DNA of 14,509 bases from Lentisphaeria bacterium (GTDB taxonomy: Bacteria > Verrucomicrobiota > Lentisphaeria > Victivallales > UBA1829), in contig JAFYBD010000187.1 of the NCBI GenBank assembly GCA_017540385.1, positions 1-14,509 of the forward strand. The letters are read 5' to 3'. The position numbers were made by a program, and so were the translations under genes. Every line of letters begins with the position of its first letter. The stretch's first letter is position 1. Of this stretch, positions 7,768 to 14,119 are shown piece after piece. A model generated the notes under the pieces. That model saw only the letters and a list, made by a program, of their open reading frames with translations. It did no database searches and was not told the origin of the DNA.

Positions 7768-7793
7768 TTATAACATAGCATAGTACAATAGCA
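7768..7793 (-). promoter_or_regulatory. Candidate ftsK promoter region with two extended -10 boxes
   Basis: On the minus strand TGC-TATTGT (7785-7793) and TGC-TATGTT (7772-7780) are both extended -10 candidates, 13 bases apart. No good -35 is visible for either, so the call is weak. Confidence 0.3.
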
Positions 7794-7844
7794 CGTTTCT
7801 CGATTTATGAAAGCTCGAAACAGTCGATTTTTCGTTTTTTTTCG

Positions 7845-7866
7845 AAAAAAAGGGCACGAAGTGCCC
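7845..7866 (-). terminator. Minus-strand intrinsic terminator upstream of ftsK
   Basis: Read on the minus strand there is a 6-bp GC stem, GGGCAC with GTGCCC, a TTC loop and then seven Ts. It lies between the divergent purF and ftsK promoters. It would stop antisense transcripts coming out of the purF side before they enter ftsK. On the plus strand no T-tract follows, so it should not block purF. Confidence 0.6.
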
Positions 7867-7927
7867 CCGAGCGGACGTGCCGACGAAAAAAATGCCCGGT
7901 ACGGTCCGAAAAAAAAGAGAAATCCGC

Positions 7928-7960
7928 TCGTTTTTGACGCGAATCATGCTATATTATATC
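7928..7960 (+). promoter_or_regulatory. purF promoter (extended -10)
   Basis: TGC-TATATT (7947-7955), part of the octamer TATATTAT (7950-7957), is a good extended -10. The -35 at the usual distance is poor (TCGTTT). TTGACG at 7934-7939 pairs only with TATATC (7955-7960) at a short 15-nt spacer. The leader would be about 35 nt, with AGGAG at 7984-7988. Confidence 0.5.
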
Positions 7961-7996
7961 AAAACCTTTTCCACTACCCAATCAGGAGAATTCGCA

Positions 7997-9478
7997 ATGG
8001 GCGGTTTCTTTGGCGTCGTCTCGAAAGACGACTGCGTCGACGACCTTTTCTACGGCGTCGACTACCATTCCCACCTCGGTACGGTTCGCGGCGGCATGGC
8101 CGTCACGAATTCCTACGGCTCCATCATCCGTTCCATTCACGACATCTCCAACGAGATGTTCCGCTCGAAGTTCGGGCCCGACCTCGAACACTTCCGCGGG
8201 TCGCGCTGCGGCATCGGCGTGATCAGCGACATGGACGACCAGCCCCTGCTCATCGCGTCCCACCTGGGCATGTACAGCATCGTGACGGTCGGCAAGCTCA
8301 ACAACATCGAGGAGCTCACGCGCCAGGCCATCGAGGAGCATCACATCCACTTCGCCGAGCACAGCAACGGCGAGCACAACCCGACCGAAGTCGTGGCCTC
8401 GCTCATCAATACGCAGAACTCGATCCAGGACGGCATCGCCTACGCCATGGAGCGGATCAAGGGCTCCTGCTCGATGCTGGTGATGTCCGACGGCAAGATC
8501 TACGCCGCGCGCGACCGCTGGGGCCGCACTCCCGTCTCCGTCGCGAAGAAGACCGGCGCGGTCGCAGTGTCCATGGAGACGTCCGCGTATCCGAACCTCG
8601 ACTACGAGTTCGAACGCGACCTCGGCCCGGGCGAGATCGTGCTGATCGACGCCGACGGCGTCACGCAGCTGAAGAAGCCCGCCGAAGAGATGCAGATCTG
8701 CTCGTTCCTGTGGGTCTACTTCGGCTATCCCACGTCCGACTACGAGGGACGCAACACCGAGACCGTCCGTTATGCGAACGGCGCGCTCATCGCCGCGAAC
8801 GACGACGTGGAAGTGGACTCCGTCTGCGGCGTGCCGGACTCCGGCGTCGCCCACGCCATCGGGTATTCGAACAAGAAGGGCCGGCCGTATCTGCGCGCCC
8901 TCGTGAAATACACGCCCACCTGGCTCCGCAGTTTCATGCCCCAGGTGCAGTCCCACCGCAACCTCATCGCGAAGATGAAACTGCTGCCGGTCCAGGACCA
9001 GATCGAGGGCAAGCGCCTGCTCTTCTGCGACGACTCGATCGTCCGCGGCACGCAGTTCCGCGACGTCACGCGCCGCCTGATGGAACGCGGCGCGAAGGAA
9101 GTCCACCTGCGCTCGGCCTCCCCGCCGCTGGCGTTCCCCTGCCTCTTCCTCAACTTCTCGCGTTCGCGCTCGGTCATGGACCTGGCCGCCCGCCGCATCA
9201 TCAACACGCTCGAGGGCGGCGAACCCACCCCCGAAGTGCTCCGCGAATACATCACCGCCGGCACGCCGCGTTACAACCGCATGGTCGAGGAAATCCGCAA
9301 GCGGCTCGGGCTCACAACGCTCAAATACCAGACCATCGACCGGCTCGTCGAGGCCATCGGACTGCCGAAGTGCAAGATCTGCACGTTCTGCTTCGACGGC
9401 TGCGACCCCACCGGCTGCGCCAAGTGGATCGGCTGCGCCTGCCCCGCAGAGGCCCCCGCGGCCGGCAGGAAAAAATAA
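7997..9478 (+). CDS. purF: Amidophosphoribosyltransferase-like protein (PurF paralog) lacking the glutaminase Cys
   Basis: The protein has 493 residues. PurF makes phosphoribosylamine from PRPP and glutamine, the first step of purine synthesis. The C-terminal phosphoribosyltransferase half is clear: VCGVPDSGVAHAIGYSNKKG (277-296) and the PRPP loop LLFCDDSIVRGTQ (341-353). The N-terminal class II glutaminase fold is recognisable but eroded. The protein begins MGGFFG where active PurF has MCGIxG, so the nucleophile Cys is Gly. The usual GHTRYST motif reads GIGVISDMD (72-80). I recall a branch of PurF-like proteins beginning MGGFFG in other gut bacteria. The C-terminus carries seven Cys within 24 residues (459-482), suggesting a metal or Fe-S site. 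Upstream ATGs in frame exist, but AGGAG lies eight bases before this one. It may use free ammonia, need a partner, or act on another reaction. Confidence 0.8.
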   Translation: MGGFFGVVSKDDCVDDLFYGVDYHSHLGTVRGGMAVTNSYGSIIRSIHDISNEMFRSKFGPDLEHFRGSRCGIGVISDMDDQPLLIASHLGMYSIVTVGKLNNIEELTRQAIEEHHIHFAEHSNGEHNPTEVVASLINTQNSIQDGIAYAMERIKGSCSMLVMSDGKIYAARDRWGRTPVSVAKKTGAVAVSMETSAYPNLDYEFERDLGPGEIVLIDADGVTQLKKPAEEMQICSFLWVYFGYPTSDYEGRNTETVRYANGALIAANDDVEVDSVCGVPDSGVAHAIGYSNKKGRPYLRALVKYTPTWLRSFMPQVQSHRNLIAKMKLLPVQDQIEGKRLLFCDDSIVRGTQFRDVTRRLMERGAKEVHLRSASPPLAFPCLFLNFSRSRSVMDLAARRIINTLEGGEPTPEVLREYITAGTPRYNRMVEEIRKRLGLTTLKYQTIDRLVEAIGLPKCKICTFCFDGCDPTGCAKWIGCACPAEAPAAGRKK

Positions 9479-9558
9479 CCCCGGTACGAACTCGATTTCT
9501 ATTCAAAACAAACTCAGATAAGACAGCAGACACCATCCGTCGGAAAGGAGACCCCGCC

Positions 9559-11619
9559 ATGAGACTGAAACACTGGAACCGCCTGTTTGCCGCAGTCATT
9601 GTCGCGGGCTCCCTGTTCCTCGGAGCCTGCCGGAGCACGGAGCCGGAACCGGCTCAGCCCGAGGGGCCGTGGTCGACGGCACAGCTCATCGGCGACCTCT
9701 CCGGACACGACCCGCTGGAAGGCTTCAACCGGAGCATGTTCGAGGTGGATTGCGTCATCATGGACTACATCGCGCGTCCGCTCGGCTGGATTTGGACGAG
9801 CGTCCTGCCGAAACCGATCATCGACTGCATCGAAAACGCCTGCCACAACCTCGCATTCCCCGGCCGCCTGGTCTCCTCCCTCGGCAGCGCCGAGTTCGAA
9901 TGTGCCGGCGTCGAGACCGGACGGTTCCTGCTGAACTCCACGGTCGGCATCGCCGGACTCTTCGACCCGGCCAAACACTGGTTCCACCTGTACAAGACGG
10001 ACGCCGACTTCGGACGGATGTTCGCCACCTGGGGCATCGGACCCGGATTCCGCCTCATCATCCCGGGCAGCCGCCACATCAATCTCCGCGACGACGTCGG
10101 GAGCATCTTCGACTATCTCCTCGACATCCGCACCTACCTGCCCTACTCCAGCTGGGCGTACGTGAACAACGTCGTGTCGCTGCATCCGCAGTTCGTGAAC
10201 GTGATCAAGGGATCCGCCGACCCGTACCGCACCTACGTGATGATGTCGCTCCTGAACCGCGAGCTCCAGCTCGAAAAATGGTACTACGACTACGCGAAGG
10301 ACGTACATTACGACCGCCTGCCCGAACTTCCGCCCGCCAGGGTCGCGGTCCGTCCCGCCGGGCTGACCGGCCGCTACAAGGCGCTCGAGGGTTATCATTC
10401 GCTCGGACCCGTGGCGGACACGCTCCGCGCCATCTACTACATGCCGCAGATGGACCGCGATTTCTGGTACGCGCGGCTCTCCATCTTCAACTCCGACTTC
10501 GAGGACAAGATCCACAACCGCAAGGTCACCGTGAGCGACGATCCCGACCGGCCGCGCCTGAAATACGGATTCTTCGACGCGCCGAAGCCGAAGGACAAGG
10601 ACGAGGTCCCGCCCGAGAAACTCGCCATCGTGATCCCCGGCATCGGCGGCACGTACAACAGCCAGAGCGCACTCGCCACCGCCGAAGAGTTCTACAACCA
10701 CGGATACGCCGTCGTCGTAGTCGACAACGGATTCAACTGGCGCTTCATGACCGCCACCGACGGGCAGTTCCCCGGCTACACGCCGAAGGACGCCGCGAAG
10801 ATGCGCGATGCGCTCGGCAAGATCCTCGCCGACCTCCGCGAGGACGGCAAGATCAACAACCCGCGCATCGTGCTGACCGGCTGGTCCATGGGCGCGCTGG
10901 AGACCTGCCACATCGCCGCCATGGAAGAGAAGGAAAACACGCTCGGCATCAGCCGTTATCTCCCGCTCAATCCCCCGGCCGACCTGCTGGAGGCCATCAA
11001 GCAGGCCGATCATTTCACCTCCCTCACGAAGGACTGGACGTTCGAGGAAGCCGTGGACAAGGTCACCGAAGGCGCCGGCCAGCAGTACGTCCTGACCGAC
11101 CGCGTGGTGCCGCCGTTCGACCCCGAAGACCCGGAGACGTTCTCGCGTCCGCCGCTCGTGCCCGAGGACACCGCCGGATTCTTCATCGCGCTCTCCCTGC
11201 AGGGCTGCATCGGCGAGCTCCTGGAGAAGGCCCAGCGCGAAAGCGACGAGCCGCTCCCCGGCATCACCGCCCCCTGCACCATGTTCAACCGCGAGGACTT
11301 CTACCGCGAGATCGGCCACATCGGATTCGGCGAGTACATCACCCGGTTCCTCTTCCCGCAGAACGGCAAGACGGCCGACGACCTCGACCAGCTCGCCTCC
11401 GAGTCCGGCCTGCGCGCCGTCGCGAAGACCCTCCGCGAGAACAAGTCCGTCCGCATGATCCATTCCTGGGACGACATCCTCATCAACGACGCCGACAAAA
11501 AATTCCTCGACGAGACCCTCGGCGACCGCATCACCTGGTTCTCCAACGGCGGCCACTGCGGAGCCTTCTACACCAAGGCCTTCCGCGACGAGCTCATCTC
11601 CCGCGCCGAAGAGGAATAA
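9559..11619 (+). CDS. mlaA: MlaA-type lipoprotein fused to an alpha/beta hydrolase
   Basis: The protein has 686 residues, whereas MlaA alone usually has about 250. The signal peptide ends in lipobox LGAC with Cys24. Residues about 50-240 are MlaA/VacJ: DPLEGFNRSMFEVD (51-64), GRFLLNSTVGIAGLFDPAKH (121-140), then DFGRMFATWGIGPGFRLIIPG (150-170, read in parts) and LRDDVG. MlaA removes misplaced phospholipid from the outer leaflet of the outer membrane. After a linker (about 250-350), a hydrolase begins with KLAIVIPGIGGTYNS (354-368). It has nucleophile elbow GWSMG (Ser443), a probable acid at D638, D639 or D643, and His666 in NGGHCG. The Ser-His arrangement suggests an active lipase or esterase facing the periplasm. 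The start is fixed by AAAGGAG upstream. It lies 80 nt after purF with no terminator between, and heads the tightly packed group ending at 13228. Function of the fusion is inferred: MlaA could deliver phospholipid to the hydrolase. Confidence 0.85.
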   Translation: MRLKHWNRLFAAVIVAGSLFLGACRSTEPEPAQPEGPWSTAQLIGDLSGHDPLEGFNRSMFEVDCVIMDYIARPLGWIWTSVLPKPIIDCIENACHNLAFPGRLVSSLGSAEFECAGVETGRFLLNSTVGIAGLFDPAKHWFHLYKTDADFGRMFATWGIGPGFRLIIPGSRHINLRDDVGSIFDYLLDIRTYLPYSSWAYVNNVVSLHPQFVNVIKGSADPYRTYVMMSLLNRELQLEKWYYDYAKDVHYDRLPELPPARVAVRPAGLTGRYKALEGYHSLGPVADTLRAIYYMPQMDRDFWYARLSIFNSDFEDKIHNRKVTVSDDPDRPRLKYGFFDAPKPKDKDEVPPEKLAIVIPGIGGTYNSQSALATAEEFYNHGYAVVVVDNGFNWRFMTATDGQFPGYTPKDAAKMRDALGKILADLREDGKINNPRIVLTGWSMGALETCHIAAMEEKENTLGISRYLPLNPPADLLEAIKQADHFTSLTKDWTFEEAVDKVTEGAGQQYVLTDRVVPPFDPEDPETFSRPPLVPEDTAGFFIALSLQGCIGELLEKAQRESDEPLPGITAPCTMFNREDFYREIGHIGFGEYITRFLFPQNGKTADDLDQLASESGLRAVAKTLRENKSVRMIHSWDDILINDADKKFLDETLGDRITWFSNGGHCGAFYTKAFRDELISRAEEE

Positions 11620-11625
11620 GCGGCC

Positions 11626-12261
11626 TTGGGCGAGAAGAGTCAGAACACGGATCACAGTATCGGCTTCCGGGAGATTTGCACCATTCTCCTGGCGGGCACG
11701 GTCTTCACGCTGATCCTCTCGCTTCTGATTTCCGCCTGGGGGTCTCCGCTCAAGGCCCCGATCCATTCTCTCCTCTGCATCAGGGACCAGCAGCCATTCA
11801 TCTACGAAATGATGCGCGGCGTTTCCTCCGGTGAATCGTCCGAACTGCCGCCCGAATGGACCGTGGCCGACCTGATCCGTGAGGCTGTCAAACTGGACTG
11901 GAAAGCCCCTCATCCCCCCACGCCGGAAAGGTGTTTTCGCTGCAGGGCTGCGGGACAGCCGTATCTGGTATTCCCGGCGTCCGCCTCGGTCGTGTTCGAT
12001 CAATCGCTCCCGGAGCCGGTCCCGATCCTCATGTGTCCCCCGGGCGAACACGGAAAAGGCGCTCCCTGGTTCAGGAAACCGCCCAAATTCGCCAGCGCTC
12101 CCGGCGAACCGTGGAAATACGGCACGCCGGTTCTGTATTCGGACGGTTCCGTCAAGGTCCTGACCACGGAAGACGCCGAAAAGCTCGTCAAGGAGCTGTC
12201 GCCCGCGCCGCTCGAGCTCAAAAAGCCCGATTTCAGGACCAGACAAGAGGCAGAGCCATGA
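11626..12261 (+). CDS. Single-TM protein with H-X-DG-like C-terminus (paralog 1)
   Basis: The protein has 211 residues and begins with TTG six bases after the MlaA-fusion stop. GAGGAA overlapping that stop serves as ribosome binding site. A TM helix lies at about 17-38. The rest is probably outside the membrane: ELPPEWTVADLIRE (73-86), a CxxC pair (C103, C106), YLVFPASASVVFDQSL (113-128), then PGEH (139-142) and KYGTPVLYSDGSVKVLT (164-180). The last part resembles the H-X9-DG end of DUF1559-type pseudopilin-like proteins, common in the PVC group, but with an insert between His and DG. It is a clear paralog of the next gene, with which it shares WTVxDLIxE, SASVVFDxSL, LYSDGxVxVLTT, AEKLV and a tail ending in AEP. 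Function unknown. The stop overlaps the next start (ATGA). Confidence 0.75.
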   Translation: MGEKSQNTDHSIGFREICTILLAGTVFTLILSLLISAWGSPLKAPIHSLLCIRDQQPFIYEMMRGVSSGESSELPPEWTVADLIREAVKLDWKAPHPPTPERCFRCRAAGQPYLVFPASASVVFDQSLPEPVPILMCPPGEHGKGAPWFRKPPKFASAPGEPWKYGTPVLYSDGSVKVLTTEDAEKLVKELSPAPLELKKPDFRTRQEAEP

Positions 12262-12815
12262 AGATAAAAAAGAAGAAACGCCAAGGAATTCCTCTCTGGG
12301 TTGTCATCCTCTTTTTCTTTGCCTGCATAGCCGTCTGGCGCATTTGGTCCGTGCCGTTGGGACAGGCAAGCCCCAGCGCCGTGGCAGAGGATTGCCGCTC
12401 GCAATTGAAACGGGGGTGGAAGTATTTGAGGTATTTTATTCAGAACGAGAAGAAAGATGAAGCTCCACCATCGGACTGGACCGTTCAGGATCTGATTCAG
12501 GAAACAGACTATCCGATTTTTATGTCATGTCCCGTCCATTTCCTCCAAGAAAACTTCGGGAAGAAAAGACAGGGATATTTGGTGTTTCCTGTGTCCGCCT
12601 CGGTCGTGTTCGATGAATCGCTTCAACCACCTGTCCCGATTATCATGGACCTGCCCGGTGCACACAAGAAATACGGCACAAATGTCCTCTACTCGGACGG
12701 AACCGTCCAGGTCCTGACCACGAGGGTGGCGGAAAAACTCGTTGCGGAACAGCATCCCATTCCACTTGAGATCAAAAGACCCGAGGAGAGGACCGGGCAG
12801 GATGCTGAGCCATGA
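12258..12815 (+). CDS. Single-TM protein with H-X-DG-like C-terminus (paralog 2)
   Basis: The protein has 185 residues. A very basic start (KIKKKKR) precedes a TM helix at about 11-29, so the N-terminus is inside. Beyond it are PSDWTVQDLIQE (71-82), YLVFPVSASVVFDESL (107-122) and PGAHKKYGTNVLYSDGTV (133-150). The distance from His136 to the DG pair is close to the canonical H-X9-DG spacing, closer than in the upstream paralog. The CxxC of that paralog is absent. No prepilin cleavage site is visible, so this is not a standard pseudopilin. It overlaps both neighbours by 4 bases, which points to coupled translation and a joint role with the MlaA fusion. The gene is more A+T-rich in its first part than its neighbours. 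Confidence 0.75.
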   Translation: MKIKKKKRQGIPLWVVILFFFACIAVWRIWSVPLGQASPSAVAEDCRSQLKRGWKYLRYFIQNEKKDEAPPSDWTVQDLIQETDYPIFMSCPVHFLQENFGKKRQGYLVFPVSASVVFDESLQPPVPIIMDLPGAHKKYGTNVLYSDGTVQVLTTRVAEKLVAEQHPIPLEIKRPEERTGQDAEP

Positions 12816-13228
12816 CGGCTGAAACGAAGAACTCGGCACCGCTGACTCGGGCCGAAAGGACGGTCCGGATCATCTTCTGGCTATCGTTGATCGCCGCTTT
12901 TGCCGTGATTTCTTCCTGCGTACTGCTCCTGGAATGTCTTCATGATGAGGAACGCCGTATCGAAATGAACCGCAACCCGGACTCCGACTCGGCCGGGACC
13001 GTCCCCCTCCCGATCCCCATCATCCTCCTCTATTTCTCCGTCGTCTGTGCCATCGCGACAATCATCATCTGGCTCGCCGCCCTGGTCCTGGTGCGCTACT
13101 TCGGCAAATCGGCTCCCCTGATCGGTCGGCCCCCTGCCGAAGTCGTTTCCGGCTCCGTTCCGCCGACGGAAACACCCGTCCCCCTTGAGATCACTCCGCC
13201 CGAACCGGATTCAAAGCAAAAACCGTGA
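12812..13228 (+). CDS. Two-TM protein sharing a TM-tail module with the RodZ-like protein
   Basis: The protein has 138 residues. TM helices lie at about 18-41 and 66-96, with a short charged loop between them (CLHDEERRIEMNR). From about residue 68 on it aligns without gaps to residues 237-296 of the RodZ-like protein on the minus strand. In the best 45 positions (83-127 against 252-296) I count 26 identities, including IIWL, LVLVRY and VVSGSV. It lacks the HTH domain. The tail ends TPVPLEITPPEPDSKQKP, which also resembles the PIPLEIKRPEE tails of the two genes just upstream. It overlaps the upstream gene by 4 bases and is the last gene of the operon. I see no intrinsic terminator after it. 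Function unknown. The likely origin is a partial duplication or a common spreading module. Confidence 0.7.
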   Translation: MTAETKNSAPLTRAERTVRIIFWLSLIAAFAVISSCVLLLECLHDEERRIEMNRNPDSDSAGTVPLPIPIILLYFSVVCAIATIIIWLAALVLVRYFGKSAPLIGRPPAEVVSGSVPPTETPVPLEITPPEPDSKQKP

Positions 13229-13270
13229 TGGCGAAAGGTTTTTCAGCACAGAAATAAGTTCAAAAAACGC

Positions 13271-13369
13271 AAATTGTCTCTTTTTAGGAGCCAGTTTGCA
13301 TCAAATCTGTCTCTTTTTAGAAGCCAGTTTGCATTGAAATTGTCTCTTTTTTTAAGCCAATTTGATTTG
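13271..13369. repeat. 33-bp tandem repeat, three copies
   Basis: TGTCTCTTTTT recurs at 13275, 13308 and 13341, each followed by (A)GGAGCCAGTTTGCAT or variants. The period is exactly 33 bp. On the minus strand the unit would encode an 11-residue repeat (NWLLKRD plus 4). That frame has only a TTG start and no ribosome binding site, so I do not call a gene. Confidence 0.85.
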
Positions 13370-13485
13370 ACGGTTTGACGGACGTTTTGCAAGACGATGC
13401 GGTTGAATGACTTGACGGAGTGACGGTCGGATTTGACGGATTGACCGTCAAACGTTTTCGGCGGGTTTGACGGCGGGTTTGACGA
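13366..13485. repeat. TTTGACGG 8-mer series, eight copies or near-copies
   Basis: Perfect copies lie at 13366, 13374, 13432 and 13466. Near-copies lie at 13411 (CTTGACGG), 13419 (AGTGACGG), 13440 (ATTGACCG) and 13478 (TTTGACGA). All are in the same orientation, and the first two are directly adjacent. The spacing is otherwise irregular. Confidence 0.7.
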
Positions 13486-13673
13486 CAAAAAGCGGCAGGA
13501 AAAAGGGCTGTCAGGATGGGGTATTCATGCGCTCACCGTATGAGAAAAAGCCGGGGCGGGGGCTCTCTCCGTCGCGCCCCAAGAGGGGCCCCCGCATGTA
13601 AAAAGAGGGAATAATGGTGTCTCCAAAACATGGCCAGCGCGCGTGAATCTTTCGTTTAGATATGGTTCACGGC
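13486..13673. other. Gene-free stretch with one long GC inverted repeat
   Basis: GCGGGGGC (13556-13563) and GCCCCCGC (13588-13595) form a perfect 8-bp stem around 24 bases. It is followed by ATGTAAAAAG rather than a T-tract, so it is not a normal terminator for the upstream operon. I see nothing else in this stretch. Confidence 0.5.
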
Positions 13674-13701
13674 TTGATTTTTCCCGAAACTGTGATATTG
13701 T
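13674..13701 (+). promoter_or_regulatory. Candidate promoter of a structured RNA
   Basis: TTGATT (13674-13679), a 16-nt spacer and TATTGT (13696-13701) have the same spacer length as the tRNA-Leu and MFS promoters here. No convincing protein-coding gene follows. Confidence 0.45.
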
Positions 13702-13707
13702 AGTAAC

Positions 13708-14048
13708 AATCTCCCCAAAAGCGGCGGGCATCTATCAAACGTCCGCCGCGGAACCGGGGAATCCCTGCCGACCGCAGGCAAATCGTCCGCGGCCCTGCAA
13801 CAAAACCGAACAAGGAACCCGCTCCGGAATGAGCCGACTTCGCATCATAGCATCCTGTCTGCGTGCAGACAGCCCGACGCCGACCTGCGACAAATGGTAC
13901 GACGAGGATTGCATTCACACGCTGCGAAGCGTGCTGGACGAGCTATGCCTATGTGACGACTGACGCGGACTCACGGGATGCGGTTTCCGGGAGGGTCATG
14001 GGTCCGCATCCGGGGAGAAGTCCCGTCCGGCGCACGACCGGACGTTTT
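13708..14048 (+). other. Hairpin-rich candidate non-coding RNA region
   Basis: Downstream of the candidate promoter are several perfect hairpins. They are GCGGCGG/CCGCCGC (13721-13727 with 13743-13749), CCTGC/GCAGG (13764-13778), CTGTCTG-CGTG-CAGACAG (13855-13872) and CGTCCGG/CCGGACG (14024-14044) followed by TTTT. The transcript would be about 340 nt. I found no signatures of RNase P RNA, tmRNA, SRP RNA or a known riboswitch. A 44-codon frame (13829-13963, Cys-rich) with AAGGA 13 bases upstream is the only small-protein alternative, and I do not regard it as supported. Confidence 0.3.
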
Positions 14049-14070
14049 GAGCTGAAAAAACCGCATCCCG
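13974..14070 (+). repeat. 13-bp inverted repeat with an alternative inner partner
   Basis: CGGGATGCGGTTT (13974-13986) is perfectly complementary to 14058-14070. Its GATGCGG part (13978-13984) can instead pair with CCGCATC at 14004-14010. The long helix would enclose the CGTCCGG hairpin. The two pairings exclude each other, as in attenuators. Confidence 0.6.
14024..14048 (+). terminator. Weak intrinsic terminator candidate
   Basis: A 7-bp stem CGTCCGG/CCGGACG has a 7-nt loop and only four Ts after it. It lies just upstream of the tRNA-Leu promoter and could end the candidate RNA. Confidence 0.35.
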
Positions 14071-14073
14071 AGT

Positions 14074-14101
14074 TTGAATTTCCCCCGGACAATGATATAT
14101 T
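14074..14101 (+). promoter_or_regulatory. tRNA-Leu promoter
   Basis: TTGAAT (14074-14079), a 16-nt spacer and extended TGA-TATATT (14093-14101) lie with the -10 ending 18 bases before the mature tRNA 5' end. Confidence 0.75.
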
Positions 14102-14119
14102 ATCGCAAGTTTTTTTAAT

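Noticed and set aside
5944..7773. 609-codon open frame on the plus strand opposite ftsK
   Set aside because: The minus strand encodes a complete FtsK with all motifs. The opposite frame is Arg/Gly-rich low-complexity sequence typical of GC-rich shadows.
7941..7965. dif site near ftsK (central TATATTAT)
   Set aside because: The XerC and XerD arms are not recognisable, and the octamer recurs as a promoter element elsewhere in the window.
7807..9558. Long upstream extension in the frame of the MlaA fusion
   Set aside because: It overlaps purF in another frame and is Arg/His/Pro-rich. The lipoprotein signal peptide and AAAGGAG fix the real start at 9559.
11626..11745. Prepilin cleavage motif in the first H-X-DG paralog (GFREI before the TM)
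   Set aside because: The Glu is at +3 rather than +5 after the Gly, and the hydrophobic segment does not match a pilin helix start.
9514..12246. 910-codon open frame on the minus strand opposite the MlaA fusion
   Set aside because: It is antisense to a gene with clear MlaA and hydrolase motifs, and it spans several plus-strand genes.
13271..13369. CRISPR-like repeats
   Set aside because: The units are contiguous with no spacers and there are no cas genes.
13829..13963. 44-codon Cys-rich ORF
   Set aside because: It has weak ribosome-site spacing, no homology that I recognise, and overlaps perfect hairpins that suggest an RNA instead.
13708..14048. RNase P RNA, tmRNA, SRP RNA or a known riboswitch
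   Set aside because: The conserved core words of these RNAs are absent on both strands.
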